Positions 1 through 8,241 of a stretch of DNA of 64,000 nt are shown here, piece after piece; position 1 is the stretch's first letter, and every line of letters starts with the position of its first letter. The stretch covers positions 62,001 through 126,000 of the forward strand of contig JAZJZF010000041.1 in assembly GCA_040389965.1 (NCBI GenBank), written 5' to 3'. A program made the position numbers and the translations under genes. The notes under the pieces are model-generated. The model was not told the DNA's origin. It ran no database searches and saw only the letters and a program-made list of their open reading frames with translations. The DNA comes from UBA4416 sp040389965. GTDB taxonomy: Bacteria; Bacteroidota; Bacteroidia; B-17B0; Aurantibacillaceae.

Positions 1-1482
1 CTTATTATTTTATGCATTTGCCTTTATTTTGGAGGTTTATTGCTTATTGCTTATATCACTTCAAGGAATTCAACTGCCGATAGTTATTTTTTGGGAAATA
101 AAGCGTCACCCTGGTATGCTGTGGCATTTGGGATGATCGGCGATTCTTTAAGCGGCGTAACCTATATCTCCGTTCCCGGAAAAATAGGGACATCTAATTT
201 CTCGTATCTGCAACTGGTGATGGGGTATTTTGTAGGTTATTTTATTATTTCTAAAGTACTGCTTCCCATTTATTATAAAATGAACCTTATTTCCATTTAT
301 ACCTACCTGGAAACGCGATTTGGCAGACATACGCAAAAGGCAGGTGCTTTCTTTTTTATCTTATCGCGTATACTTGGAGCATCCGGTCGTTTATTTTTGG
401 CAGTGGGTGTCATTCAGTTTTTTGTATTTGATCGTATTACCGCTTTTCATGTTCCGTTTTGGTTAAGTGTATCTATTATCCTTGCGCTTATGCTATTATA
501 TACTTATAAAGGGGGCATTAAAACACTGGTGTGGACAGATACGTTTCAATCGTTGTTTTTAGTGCTGGGAGTGATTATTTCCATTATTGTGATCATCAAT
601 AAAATGGATATTGGCGTTGGGAAAGCAGTCTCAAACATTGTAAGTTCCGATTATTCGAACACCTTTTTTTGGGACTGGCATAAATCCAATTTCTTTTTTA
701 AAGAATTTATCGGTGGTATCTTTATAGCTGCTGCTATGACGGGCCTCGACCAGAATATGATGCAAAAGAATCTAAGCTGTAAATCGTTAGGGGATGCACA
801 AAAAAATATTTTTTGGTTCAGCATCGTCATGGTTATTGTAACCGTTTTCTTTTTGGCTTTGGGCGCCTTATTGTTTCAGTATTATGATGCAAGTGGTATT
901 CCTTTACCAACAAATCCTGAAACAGGAAAAGTAATTACGGATAAAGTATTCCCTAATCTGGCACTTAACCATTTGGGCATATTTGCCGGCTTAGTGTTTA
1001 TTATTGGCTTAACCGCAGCTACCTTTAGCAGTGCAGATAGTGTACTGACAACACTTACAACTTCTACCTATGTAGATATGTTAGAGTACGACAGAAATAC
1101 CAAATTAACGGAGAAACAAAAATCGCAACGCAGAACGGTTATTCACATTGGTTTTGCAGTAGTAATGTGGCTGGTAATTATAGTGTTCGATCTTTTAAAT
1201 CAAAGAGCCATTATCGATACCATTTTAATGATTGCCGGTTACACCTATGGGCCTTTATTAGCTTTATTTACATTAGGTCTTTTTACAAAAATAAACCTTA
1301 AAGATAAACTGGTTCCGGTAGTATGTGTACTGGCTCCTGTTATAACGTACTTATTTGCCAATTACCTTGTTAAACCTTATAGCAGCTATGAGATAGGCAA
1401 TGAGCTGATCGTTATAAATGCCCTGATAACCGCGATGGGACTTATACTTGTGAAGGAACGTGCTCAACCGTTAGTCACATAA
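1..1482 (+). CDS. sodium:solute symporter family protein, 5' end cut off by the window edge
   Basis: This is a multi-pass inner-membrane transporter of the sodium:solute symporter (SSS) family, expected to use the sodium gradient to import a small solute; the substrate cannot be told from sequence. About a dozen hydrophobic segments run through the protein. Its N-terminal part has the family-typical run TADSYFLGNKASPWYAVAFG, followed by GDSLSGVTYISVPG. The reading frame is open back to base 1, so the TTG at 40 is not the start; only a few N-terminal residues of the first membrane helix should be missing. It ends 34 bases before a convergent methyltransferase gene. The family call is firm and the substrate unknown. 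Confidence 0.88.
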   Translation, partial: LIILCICLYFGGLLLIAYITSRNSTADSYFLGNKASPWYAVAFGMIGDSLSGVTYISVPGKIGTSNFSYLQLVMGYFVGYFIISKVLLPIYYKMNLISIYTYLETRFGRHTQKAGAFFFILSRILGASGRLFLAVGVIQFFVFDRITAFHVPFWLSVSIILALMLLYTYKGGIKTLVWTDTFQSLFLVLGVIISIIVIINKMDIGVGKAVSNIVSSDYSNTFFWDWHKSNFFFKEFIGGIFIAAAMTGLDQNMMQKNLSCKSLGDAQKNIFWFSIVMVIVTVFFLALGALLFQYYDASGIPLPTNPETGKVITDKVFPNLALNHLGIFAGLVFIIGLTAATFSSADSVLTTLTTSTYVDMLEYDRNTKLTEKQKSQRRTVIHIGFAVVMWLVIIVFDLLNQRAIIDTILMIAGYTYGPLLALFTLGLFTKINLKDKLVPVVCVLAPVITYLFANYLVKPYSSYEIGNELIVINALITAMGLILVKERAQPLVT

Positions 1483-1516
1483 TTTTAGTGCTGTTCAAAA
1501 AAGAAAGAGCAAATAC

Positions 1517-2269
1517 TTATCTTTTTTCGATCTCAATAGTGCAAAATAAACCCAACTGCTTGCTAAATGGCTTAAGTAACCACTCAAAACTTTTAGCAAC
1601 AGGATACATAAAATAGGGCAGCATAGCGCTTCTTGACACGCCACCGCTTAATACATATAAAAAAGGAGAATGGTATTCAATACGGTTTATTTTAAGTAAA
1701 GGGAAATCTTTAGCAAACTGTTGCAGGTCTCTTTCAAAATAAATGTGGGGTAATGCCTGATTGGAGTTACTCAAGGGATTACCGGCCTGTATTTCCCTTG
1801 GACCGTTTTCTTCAAATGGTTCATGGTGAAAACGCTTATAAATAAATCTTCCAAGGTTTGAATTGGCAGGCTCTATCATAATGATTTTGCCTCCTTTTAT
1901 TAAGGTTCGTTCTGCTTCCTGTAAAAATAAATAGGGGCGTGGAATATGATGAAATACATTCAACATCATAATACATCCGAGTTCATTTTCTTTGTAAGGC
2001 ATCTGTTCGGCGCTAAATACTTTATCCACAACGGGCAGATCCAAGATGTCGGATGTTTCCACTTCAGCGAAAACATCTTTTAAAAAACCGCCGCCGGAAC
2101 CTATTTCCAGGTAAATGCCCTTACCTACAGATTTTGAAACCTTTATAAATTCCTGATACCAATCTGTATACAGGCGTTTTAAAAAAGGTTTTTCGAGAAT
2201 AATAGTCCTGTGGGCTAAAGTAGCCCGGGGATCGTCCAGATCAAATGGAATCGTATATTTTTTAAACAT
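1517..2269 (-). CDS. class I SAM-dependent methyltransferase
   Basis: A 250-residue soluble methyltransferase. The SAM-binding glycine-rich motif LEIGSGGG is at residues 54-61, and the later stretch MMLNVFHHIPRP near residue 100 is the usual post-motif of class I (Methyltransf_11-like) enzymes. The substrate is unknown. The start codon lies 6 bases after the stop of the upstream glycosyltransferase-like gene on the same strand, so the two are almost certainly co-transcribed. That placement suggests work on a surface glycan or lipid-linked sugar, but this is inference from neighbourhood only. Confidence 0.82.
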   Translation of the reverse strand: MFKKYTIPFDLDDPRATLAHRTIILEKPFLKRLYTDWYQEFIKVSKSVGKGIYLEIGSGGGFLKDVFAEVETSDILDLPVVDKVFSAEQMPYKENELGCIMMLNVFHHIPRPYLFLQEAERTLIKGGKIIMIEPANSNLGRFIYKRFHHEPFEENGPREIQAGNPLSNSNQALPHIYFERDLQQFAKDFPLLKINRIEYHSPFLYVLSGGVSRSAMLPYFMYPVAKSFEWLLKPFSKQLGLFCTIEIEKR

Positions 2270-2275
2270 GAACGA

Positions 2276-3949
2276 TTAGTAATTAATTTTAAACAAATAC
2301 GTTTGTTCAGCAAATCCTTCTGTATGAACCAATGTGAGCATGTTAGGATACTTATTCATGATGGGCTGAGCAATATTATGAATGGTGTTTATAAATTGGC
2401 CTGTATTCTGTTCCGGATCGAGCCTTAAACTTGCCAGCATCAGGTGTGTGACATGGTTTGTTTTAAAATAGGCCAGGGCACTATCAGGATTAGACTGCTG
2501 TGTAAGTGGATCTTTTTTAATAACACTGTATATCGGGAAAAACTTTTTCCCTTTTCCATAAATAAAACTCATAGGTGCTTTACGGCTTGCTACATAAGAG
2601 TCTTCAGGCAAACTATCTTTACACCACTGACTGCATTTTAAAAAGTTTTGCCAGTCGGGAGTATAACCTTCGTATATATTACCACTTAAATTCTTTTTAG
2701 CAATAGGAATATTTTTTGAAGAACGTTTTAAAGTAGACAGTATCATGGAAATACAAATAACACCGATAATGGCTATATAAATCAATTGCCCCATCGAATG
2801 TTTTTTGACAGAGATATAAAATAGATTGTAGATAATAATAAATAATACCGGCATGCACACTAAAATAATACGTGGTTGATCCCAACGTGCCTGTAGTGCT
2901 ACAAAAGAAGCCATCATGATACCAACTGTATAAACCGTTACAAATTGGATCAACTTGTTTTTTTGCCTTAAATAAATAATAGCGCCTACGATTATGATAG
3001 CCAGCATTAAAAAGGCTAAAAACCCATATACCTCGGTAGATTTTTCCTCCCTGAAACCAATAATTTGGAAAAAGCGCTTACTTAAATATAAATTACTGTT
3101 GTCGAAAAATCGCCCTATAAAGCCTGAAAGGTCATCATTACCAAGGCTTTTATCATAAGGGTCTTTTAGCATTAAAATATTTCCCTGTCCCGAAAACTGA
3201 TTTACCGATCCCCAGATCGACTTCACAAGCAGTTCGTAAATACCCCTGAAAACAGCATAAGAAAGCAGCATTAAACCCGCTTTTTTCCAGTCTTTCTGAA
3301 TAATAAAAACAAACATTAAGGCAGGCACCACCAGTATGGCAATATTCTTGGAAATGCTAAGTAATAAACAAAGTAAGCCTATAATAAGCCAGTATTTAAT
3401 TTGGCCTTTAAACGGCATATCCTCGGGCAGGTCAAAAAATCTGGCCATGACAAAGAACAACAGCGATTGAAAAAATAAATAAAAAGCTTCCGTAAAGGTC
3501 ATACTGGCAAAATACATCATCAAATAATTGATGGAAATAAACAGCATTACAGGCATAAAAATAACTGCCGGAACTTTTTTGTAAAGCGCTTTCCAGAAAA
3601 GGAATACAGAAAAGAAATAAAGAACAACATTAATCAGCTTAAAGAGCATAATGTGGAACCCAAATACCTTATAAATTACCGCTAAAAACATAGGGTACAA
3701 AGGGGCATTAAAGGTAAAATAGAAATTTGGGAAGTCGTTCACATATTTCCAGGCAGCTTCAATATAACCCGAATCATCATTAGCTTCGCTAAAACGAACA
3801 TTAAATAAGGCAAGTGAAAAAAACAAGGTTAATGTCAGAAAACTGTAAAAGAGTTTTTTCTCATTTTTTGCTGTCCACGATTCAAATTTATCAAACATAC
3901 TTTTTGAGGAAGATGATCCGGAGTTGGTGTGAGTTGTTGCTTTAGCCAT
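2276..3949 (-). CDS. ArnT/PMT-like membrane glycosyltransferase (GT39/GT83 type)
   Basis: A 557-residue polytopic membrane protein. After a polar Ser/Thr-rich N-terminus comes a first helix at about residues 33-50, then an acidic periplasmic loop with ANDDSGYIEA (residues 56-65), the place where GT-C fold enzymes carry their catalytic acidic residues. Roughly ten more hydrophobic segments follow, and then a soluble C-terminal domain of about 150 residues. GT-C enzymes transfer sugars from polyprenyl-phosphate donors on the periplasmic face. Donor and acceptor here are unknown. It is the first gene of a two-gene unit with the methyltransferase downstream. A CAAAnnTA motif at 3970-3977 (TAnnTTTG on the minus strand) could be its -7 element. 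Confidence 0.75.
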   Translation of the reverse strand: MAKATTHTNSGSSSSKSMFDKFESWTAKNEKKLFYSFLTLTLFFSLALFNVRFSEANDDSGYIEAAWKYVNDFPNFYFTFNAPLYPMFLAVIYKVFGFHIMLFKLINVVLYFFSVFLFWKALYKKVPAVIFMPVMLFISINYLMMYFASMTFTEAFYLFFQSLLFFVMARFFDLPEDMPFKGQIKYWLIIGLLCLLLSISKNIAILVVPALMFVFIIQKDWKKAGLMLLSYAVFRGIYELLVKSIWGSVNQFSGQGNILMLKDPYDKSLGNDDLSGFIGRFFDNSNLYLSKRFFQIIGFREEKSTEVYGFLAFLMLAIIIVGAIIYLRQKNKLIQFVTVYTVGIMMASFVALQARWDQPRIILVCMPVLFIIIYNLFYISVKKHSMGQLIYIAIIGVICISMILSTLKRSSKNIPIAKKNLSGNIYEGYTPDWQNFLKCSQWCKDSLPEDSYVASRKAPMSFIYGKGKKFFPIYSVIKKDPLTQQSNPDSALAYFKTNHVTHLMLASLRLDPEQNTGQFINTIHNIAQPIMNKYPNMLTLVHTEGFAEQTYLFKINY

Positions 3950-4042
3950 AATTTAATCGCCCGATTTTACAAAAATAGCAAATTAATTAAGTTCGGCTGA
4001 TTTATTTGTTTTTTGTAAATTTAAACTCAAAAAAAGAGAAAT

Positions 4043-5581
4043 ATGCCAATAAGGATGACGGACGATGATGACGCTAACCAAGGGTATAGCGGCAACCAGG
4101 GAAACAGAAACTCAGGTGGCGGAGGTAATTCCGGTGGTGGCAATATCATAATGATGATATTACCTTTTTTATTCCGTTATCCTAAAATTGTGATTCCTCT
4201 TCTTTTGATAGGAGGTGCTTTTTATTTTTTTAAAGGCGGTTGTAGCGGTGGTTCTTCAAAAGAACAACGCGCTTCGTATGGCAGAGGGGCTACACTCGAT
4301 CAAAAAGTATATGATAGTGCACAGGTTTATGCGGCATTAAGCCCTGATGAGCAATTGCCGGAGCGTGTGTCGCTCGAAAAATTCGCTCCTTCGGCTCAGG
4401 ATCAGGGGCAACAGGGTTCCTGCGTTGGCTGGGGTAGTACCTATGCGGCAAGAACCATTCTGGAAGCTGTTAACACCGGGCAGGATCCGGATAAAATTGC
4501 CTTTAGCCCCGCTTATACCTATAATCAGATAGGGCTCGAAGATTGCCAGGGAACCTATATCAATAAAGCAATGGATCTCTTAACCAATAACGGATCTGTA
4601 CCTTATAAAGAATTTCCCTACGATGAAAATTCATGCGCTAAACAACCAGATAATTACATCAAAAAAGATGCTGAGCAGTTTAAAATGAAAGGTGCCAATC
4701 GTTTATCCATAAGTGGCGACGATTATACCATAGATGTAAATGCCATAAGAGAAAATCTTGCACACAATGCTCCTGTTGTAATAGGAATGAACGTAGGAGG
4801 TACATTTATGCAGGAAATGGAAGGCAAAGAGGCCTGGATTCCTTCAAACGGAGATTATGGGCAAAATGGGTTTGGCGGGCATTGCATGTGTGTTATTGGC
4901 TACGACGACCGTTTTTTTGAGCAGGATGGGGCATTCTTGATCCAGAATTCCTGGGGACCTAAATGGGGTAAAAATGGTAGGGCATGGGTAAGCTACAAAG
5001 GCCTTGTAAACTTTGCTACCGAGGCGTATGGCATGTTTCCTATGCCCAATAAAACAGATCAATCCAAACTTAACTGTTCACTGGCACTGATCGAAAAAGA
5101 AAGTAAAAAGTACATTCCACTTACCTACCAGGGTAATAACACCTATGCTACTAATAGTAAAGTTGCTGCCGGTACAAAATTTAAAGTAGAATTAAAAAAT
5201 AACATCGAATGCTACGTTTATATTTTTGGAAAAGAAACAGATAATGGCTCCTATGTTTTATTTCCTTACACCCCAAAACATAGCGCCTATTGTGGTATTA
5301 CAGGCACACGGGTTTTCCCGAGAGATAAGAGTATGACGCCCGATAATGTGGGTACAAAAGATTATATTTGTGTATTGGTATCTAAGGTGTCGTTTGATTT
5401 TAAAGCACTGAACGAGAAATTTAACGCAGATAAAACAAAAGATTACCGACAAAGAATTAATAATAGTATTGCAGATAAAATAATAGCAGATGTTAAATTT
5501 AATGTGGATGATAAAGTAAATTTTAATGCAGACGTTACCGATAAAACAATTGTTCCAATAATTATAGAAGTAAATAAATAG
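4043..5581 (+). CDS. membrane-anchored C1 (papain-like) cysteine peptidase with C-terminal DUF4384-like domain
   Basis: A 512-residue protein. Residues 1-37 are polar and Asn/Gly-rich, residues about 37-67 form one hydrophobic anchor ending in a KGGCSGG stretch, and the papain-fold peptidase follows. The catalytic residues are visible: Cys127 in QGSCVGW with the oxyanion Gln just before, His280 in GGHCMCVIGYDD, and Asn302 in QNSWGPKWG. The last 160 residues resemble DUF4384 domains (YVYIFGKE, VLFPYTPK), which occur fused to peptidases and kinases. It probably acts in the periplasm or at the surface, anchored by its N-terminal helix. Its substrate is unknown. The next gene starts 11 bases downstream. 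Confidence 0.85.
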   Translation: MPIRMTDDDDANQGYSGNQGNRNSGGGGNSGGGNIIMMILPFLFRYPKIVIPLLLIGGAFYFFKGGCSGGSSKEQRASYGRGATLDQKVYDSAQVYAALSPDEQLPERVSLEKFAPSAQDQGQQGSCVGWGSTYAARTILEAVNTGQDPDKIAFSPAYTYNQIGLEDCQGTYINKAMDLLTNNGSVPYKEFPYDENSCAKQPDNYIKKDAEQFKMKGANRLSISGDDYTIDVNAIRENLAHNAPVVIGMNVGGTFMQEMEGKEAWIPSNGDYGQNGFGGHCMCVIGYDDRFFEQDGAFLIQNSWGPKWGKNGRAWVSYKGLVNFATEAYGMFPMPNKTDQSKLNCSLALIEKESKKYIPLTYQGNNTYATNSKVAAGTKFKVELKNNIECYVYIFGKETDNGSYVLFPYTPKHSAYCGITGTRVFPRDKSMTPDNVGTKDYICVLVSKVSFDFKALNEKFNADKTKDYRQRINNSIADKIIADVKFNVDDKVNFNADVTDKTIVPIIIEVNK

Positions 5582-5592
5582 TAAATTTTAAT

Positions 5593-6354
5593 ATGTTTCA
5601 CTTTATCCTCCGTACAGTACCACGTCCTATCCTTATTCAACTGAGTTTAATATTCAGTAAAATTGCTCCCATTGTTTATTACGGAAATAAATACGAAGAT
5701 CCCATCAGCGGAAAAACCTACCGTAAATTTTTGCCTTATGGTTACAGTGGCCGTGCAAAACGCAACAATGTGCTTTGCCCCGGAAGCCTTTCGCTGGAAC
5801 GCCATAGGTTGTTATGGTTGTACTTAAAAGAAAAGACTGATTTCTTTACAGCAAAACATAAAGTATTGCATATTGCTCCCGAACAGTGTTTTTATAAGCT
5901 GTTTAAGGCAATGCCTAATCTCGATTATACCACAGGCGATTACAACTCGCCCATTGCAGATATTCACTTCGACCTGCACAAAGCACCTTTTGAAAATAAC
6001 ACCTTCGATGTTATTTTTTGTAACCATGTATTAGAGCACGTAGAGGATGCCGATCAGTGTATAAGGGAGCTGTACCGTATTATGAAACCGGGTGGCTTCG
6101 GTATTTTTCAGATCCCGCAAGACGTAAACCGTTATGAAACTTACGAAGATAAATCCATTATTAGCGAAAAAGACAGGGAGATCCATTTCTGGCAAAAAGA
6201 CCATGTGCGTTTATTTGGTTTGGATTATAAAGATAAATTAGCCGCAGCAGGCTTTAAAGTAACCATAGAAGATTACACAAAACAAATTACACCCGAACTG
6301 GTAGAAAGATACCGCCTGCCAAAAGGCGAATTATTGTATATGTGTCGGAAATAA
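5593..6354 (+). CDS. class I SAM-dependent methyltransferase
   Basis: A 253-residue protein of the Methyltransf_11 type. The first beta strand reads VLHIAPE, a variant of the usual glycine-rich SAM motif, followed by an acidic strand end at TTGDY and the classic CNHVLEHVEDADQCIREL and MKPGG motifs around residues 139-170. The C-terminal part (WQKDHVRLFG, then LAAAGF) is typical of family members acting on small molecules or sugars. It sits 11 bases after the cysteine peptidase gene, so they may share a transcript, but the functional link is unclear. Confidence 0.8.
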   Translation: MFHFILRTVPRPILIQLSLIFSKIAPIVYYGNKYEDPISGKTYRKFLPYGYSGRAKRNNVLCPGSLSLERHRLLWLYLKEKTDFFTAKHKVLHIAPEQCFYKLFKAMPNLDYTTGDYNSPIADIHFDLHKAPFENNTFDVIFCNHVLEHVEDADQCIRELYRIMKPGGFGIFQIPQDVNRYETYEDKSIISEKDREIHFWQKDHVRLFGLDYKDKLAAAGFKVTIEDYTKQITPELVERYRLPKGELLYMCRK

Positions 6355-6468
6355 ACCATTCGTTTTAGGATGGACGCAGGCAAAAAATCACTATAAATAG
6401 GGATAAAATTAAAATGGAGGGCTCTATTTTTTTACTTATATTTAACACTAAATTTTAACAAACTGCTT

Positions 6469-8127
6469 ATGAAACTAAAAACCCTTACAGCTTGCTTTGT
6501 TGCCCTGAGCAGCATGGCTTTCGCTCAGGCTACTATGACAAATGGTCCTGAACAGGAAAATGATCCGGACAACAAAATGAATCGTATGCTTGGTGGCGAC
6601 GATAACAGTTTTTATTCTTATAGAATAAGAAGTAAAGGAAAAGGAACTTCTTTCTTTGTAGAGAAATACGATAAAAAAACGCTGAAACCTTTATTTTCTA
6701 AAGAAATAAACTTAGGAGAAGAAGGAAATACTAAAATAGAAGACGTAGAGTATGCGAGCGGAAATGTTTTCATTTTCAGAAGGCAATATGATAAAAAAGC
6801 GGATAAAATGACCTTGTTTTTTCAAACAGTATCATCTGCAGGTGTGGTATCAAATGATTTAAAAGAAGTGACTTCTGTTACTTCCGATCATTATGAATTT
6901 GTGGATTTTGACATTTATCCAAATCCGGCTCAAACAAAATTTATTATAAAATCATCGCATAAATCGGATAAAAAAGCAGATTACAGTACTGATTTTATTT
7001 TGATGGATGCCGTTTCTATGAAAAAAGTATGGACTAAAACAGTTGCTCAAAAATTATTTAGCGGTGGCGGATTTAGTGCAGGAGATGCTTTAATGGTAGC
7101 TTTTACTACCTCTGCAATTAAATCTGATGTTGAAGGCGTTGGATTTTTAGGATTGTATTTAGACAATAAAGATAATATCTATTGGGGCTTTAATGGCCTG
7201 GCAAAAACAGCTACAGAAAAGGAAAAACGTTACCGTTTGCATTTATTTACATTAAATGCTGCCGATCAAAAAGAAAAAGATTTGGAATTAACATTTGATG
7301 ATGATTACATGGTAAATGATATCGAGTTTTCTAAAACCGGCGATAACGAAATTGTTATGGGTGGCTTTATTAAAGATGTGATCGAAAGAAAAGGAAGAGA
7401 TTTAGTAAAATGTGGTATTTTCAGCTTCAAAATAAACGTTGCTAGCAATACAGTTGCTGCTAAAACCTTCAAATTCTTTGATGATCAAATGTTAACGGCA
7501 TTAGAATCTAATGCAAGAAGATCGAAATATTTTAAATATAAATTGGATTATATTTTACCTGTTGGAGATGCAACCTATTATGTTGGAGAACAATACAATG
7601 AGTTTTATGTAAGAAACAGTAATAGTAGTTACGGTATGAATAGCGGTAACTGGCATTACGAATACATGGATGTGATCGTTGCCAAATTAAATGCAAAAGG
7701 AGAATTTGAATGGATCAAAAATTCGCCATTGCGTAATGAAATGGTATTAGGACAAGTTGCCCACGTATTTAAACAATACATTGCCATTGCAACTTCTAAG
7801 AATTTATATATTTTAAATGATGATCATCCTAAAAATATTGAGCGTTACGCAAAAGCAGATTTTGAACCTAAAGATTTAAAATCAGTTAAAGGGATCCATG
7901 GATCTAATTTTGTTTGTAATACAATGTCTTTAAAAGATGGAAGCGTAACAGAACGTAATGTGTTGATGAAAAACGAAGATTATTGCTTTGCACCAATTCA
8001 GGAGCGTAACCCTCAGTTCATTCCACCATCTGATTGTGAGATCTTTGTTCCGGGAAAAGATAACGAGATTTTTATTTATACAGAAGATAGAGGAAAAGAC
8101 AGATTCGCAAAAATAAAATTCCAATAA
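6469..8127 (+). CDS. secreted protein of unknown function
   Basis: A 552-residue protein with a clear Sec signal peptide (positive start, hydrophobic core, cleavage after SSMAFA-Q near residue 19). The mature part is rich in short beta-strand-like segments alternating with charged turns (for example FFVEKYDKKTLKPLFSKEI), which suggests a beta-propeller or repeat-beta fold. I recognise no catalytic motif and no C-terminal T9SS sorting signal. It precedes the M48 peptidase gene by 114 bases, but a hairpin plus T-run lies between, so the two may be separate transcripts. Function not known. Confidence 0.7.
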   Translation: MKLKTLTACFVALSSMAFAQATMTNGPEQENDPDNKMNRMLGGDDNSFYSYRIRSKGKGTSFFVEKYDKKTLKPLFSKEINLGEEGNTKIEDVEYASGNVFIFRRQYDKKADKMTLFFQTVSSAGVVSNDLKEVTSVTSDHYEFVDFDIYPNPAQTKFIIKSSHKSDKKADYSTDFILMDAVSMKKVWTKTVAQKLFSGGGFSAGDALMVAFTTSAIKSDVEGVGFLGLYLDNKDNIYWGFNGLAKTATEKEKRYRLHLFTLNAADQKEKDLELTFDDDYMVNDIEFSKTGDNEIVMGGFIKDVIERKGRDLVKCGIFSFKINVASNTVAAKTFKFFDDQMLTALESNARRSKYFKYKLDYILPVGDATYYVGEQYNEFYVRNSNSSYGMNSGNWHYEYMDVIVAKLNAKGEFEWIKNSPLRNEMVLGQVAHVFKQYIAIATSKNLYILNDDHPKNIERYAKADFEPKDLKSVKGIHGSNFVCNTMSLKDGSVTERNVLMKNEDYCFAPIQERNPQFIPPSDCEIFVPGKDNEIFIYTEDRGKDRFAKIKFQ

Positions 8128-8141
8128 TACCTGATAAAACT

Positions 8142-8163
8142 CACTATATATGAGTATATAGTG
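8142..8163. repeat. perfect 9-bp inverted repeat with 4-base loop
   Basis: The sequence CACTATATA, TGAG, TATATAGTG forms a perfect but AU-rich hairpin 14 bases after the stop of the unknown secreted protein. It has no T-run directly behind it and lies just before the stronger terminator at 8181. It may protect the 3' end of the transcript or bind a dimeric regulator; neither can be shown here. Confidence 0.55.
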
Positions 8164-8180
8164 ATAATAAATCAATAATT

Positions 8181-8218
8181 AAATCCTCTTTTGAGTCAAA
8201 TCGAAGAGGATTTTTTTT
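8181..8218 (+). terminator. rho-independent-type terminator
   Basis: The arms AAATCCTCTT (8181-8190) and AAGAGGATTT (8204-8213) pair perfectly around a 13-base loop and run into eight T residues. It ends the transcript of the secreted protein at 6469-8127. Confidence 0.75.
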
Positions 8219-8241
8219 ATATTTAGGAATTATCTTTTATC

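Noticed and set aside
40..42. TTG as the start of the symporter gene
   Set aside because: The frame stays open to base 1 and the residues before it read as the first membrane helix, so the gene simply begins before the window.
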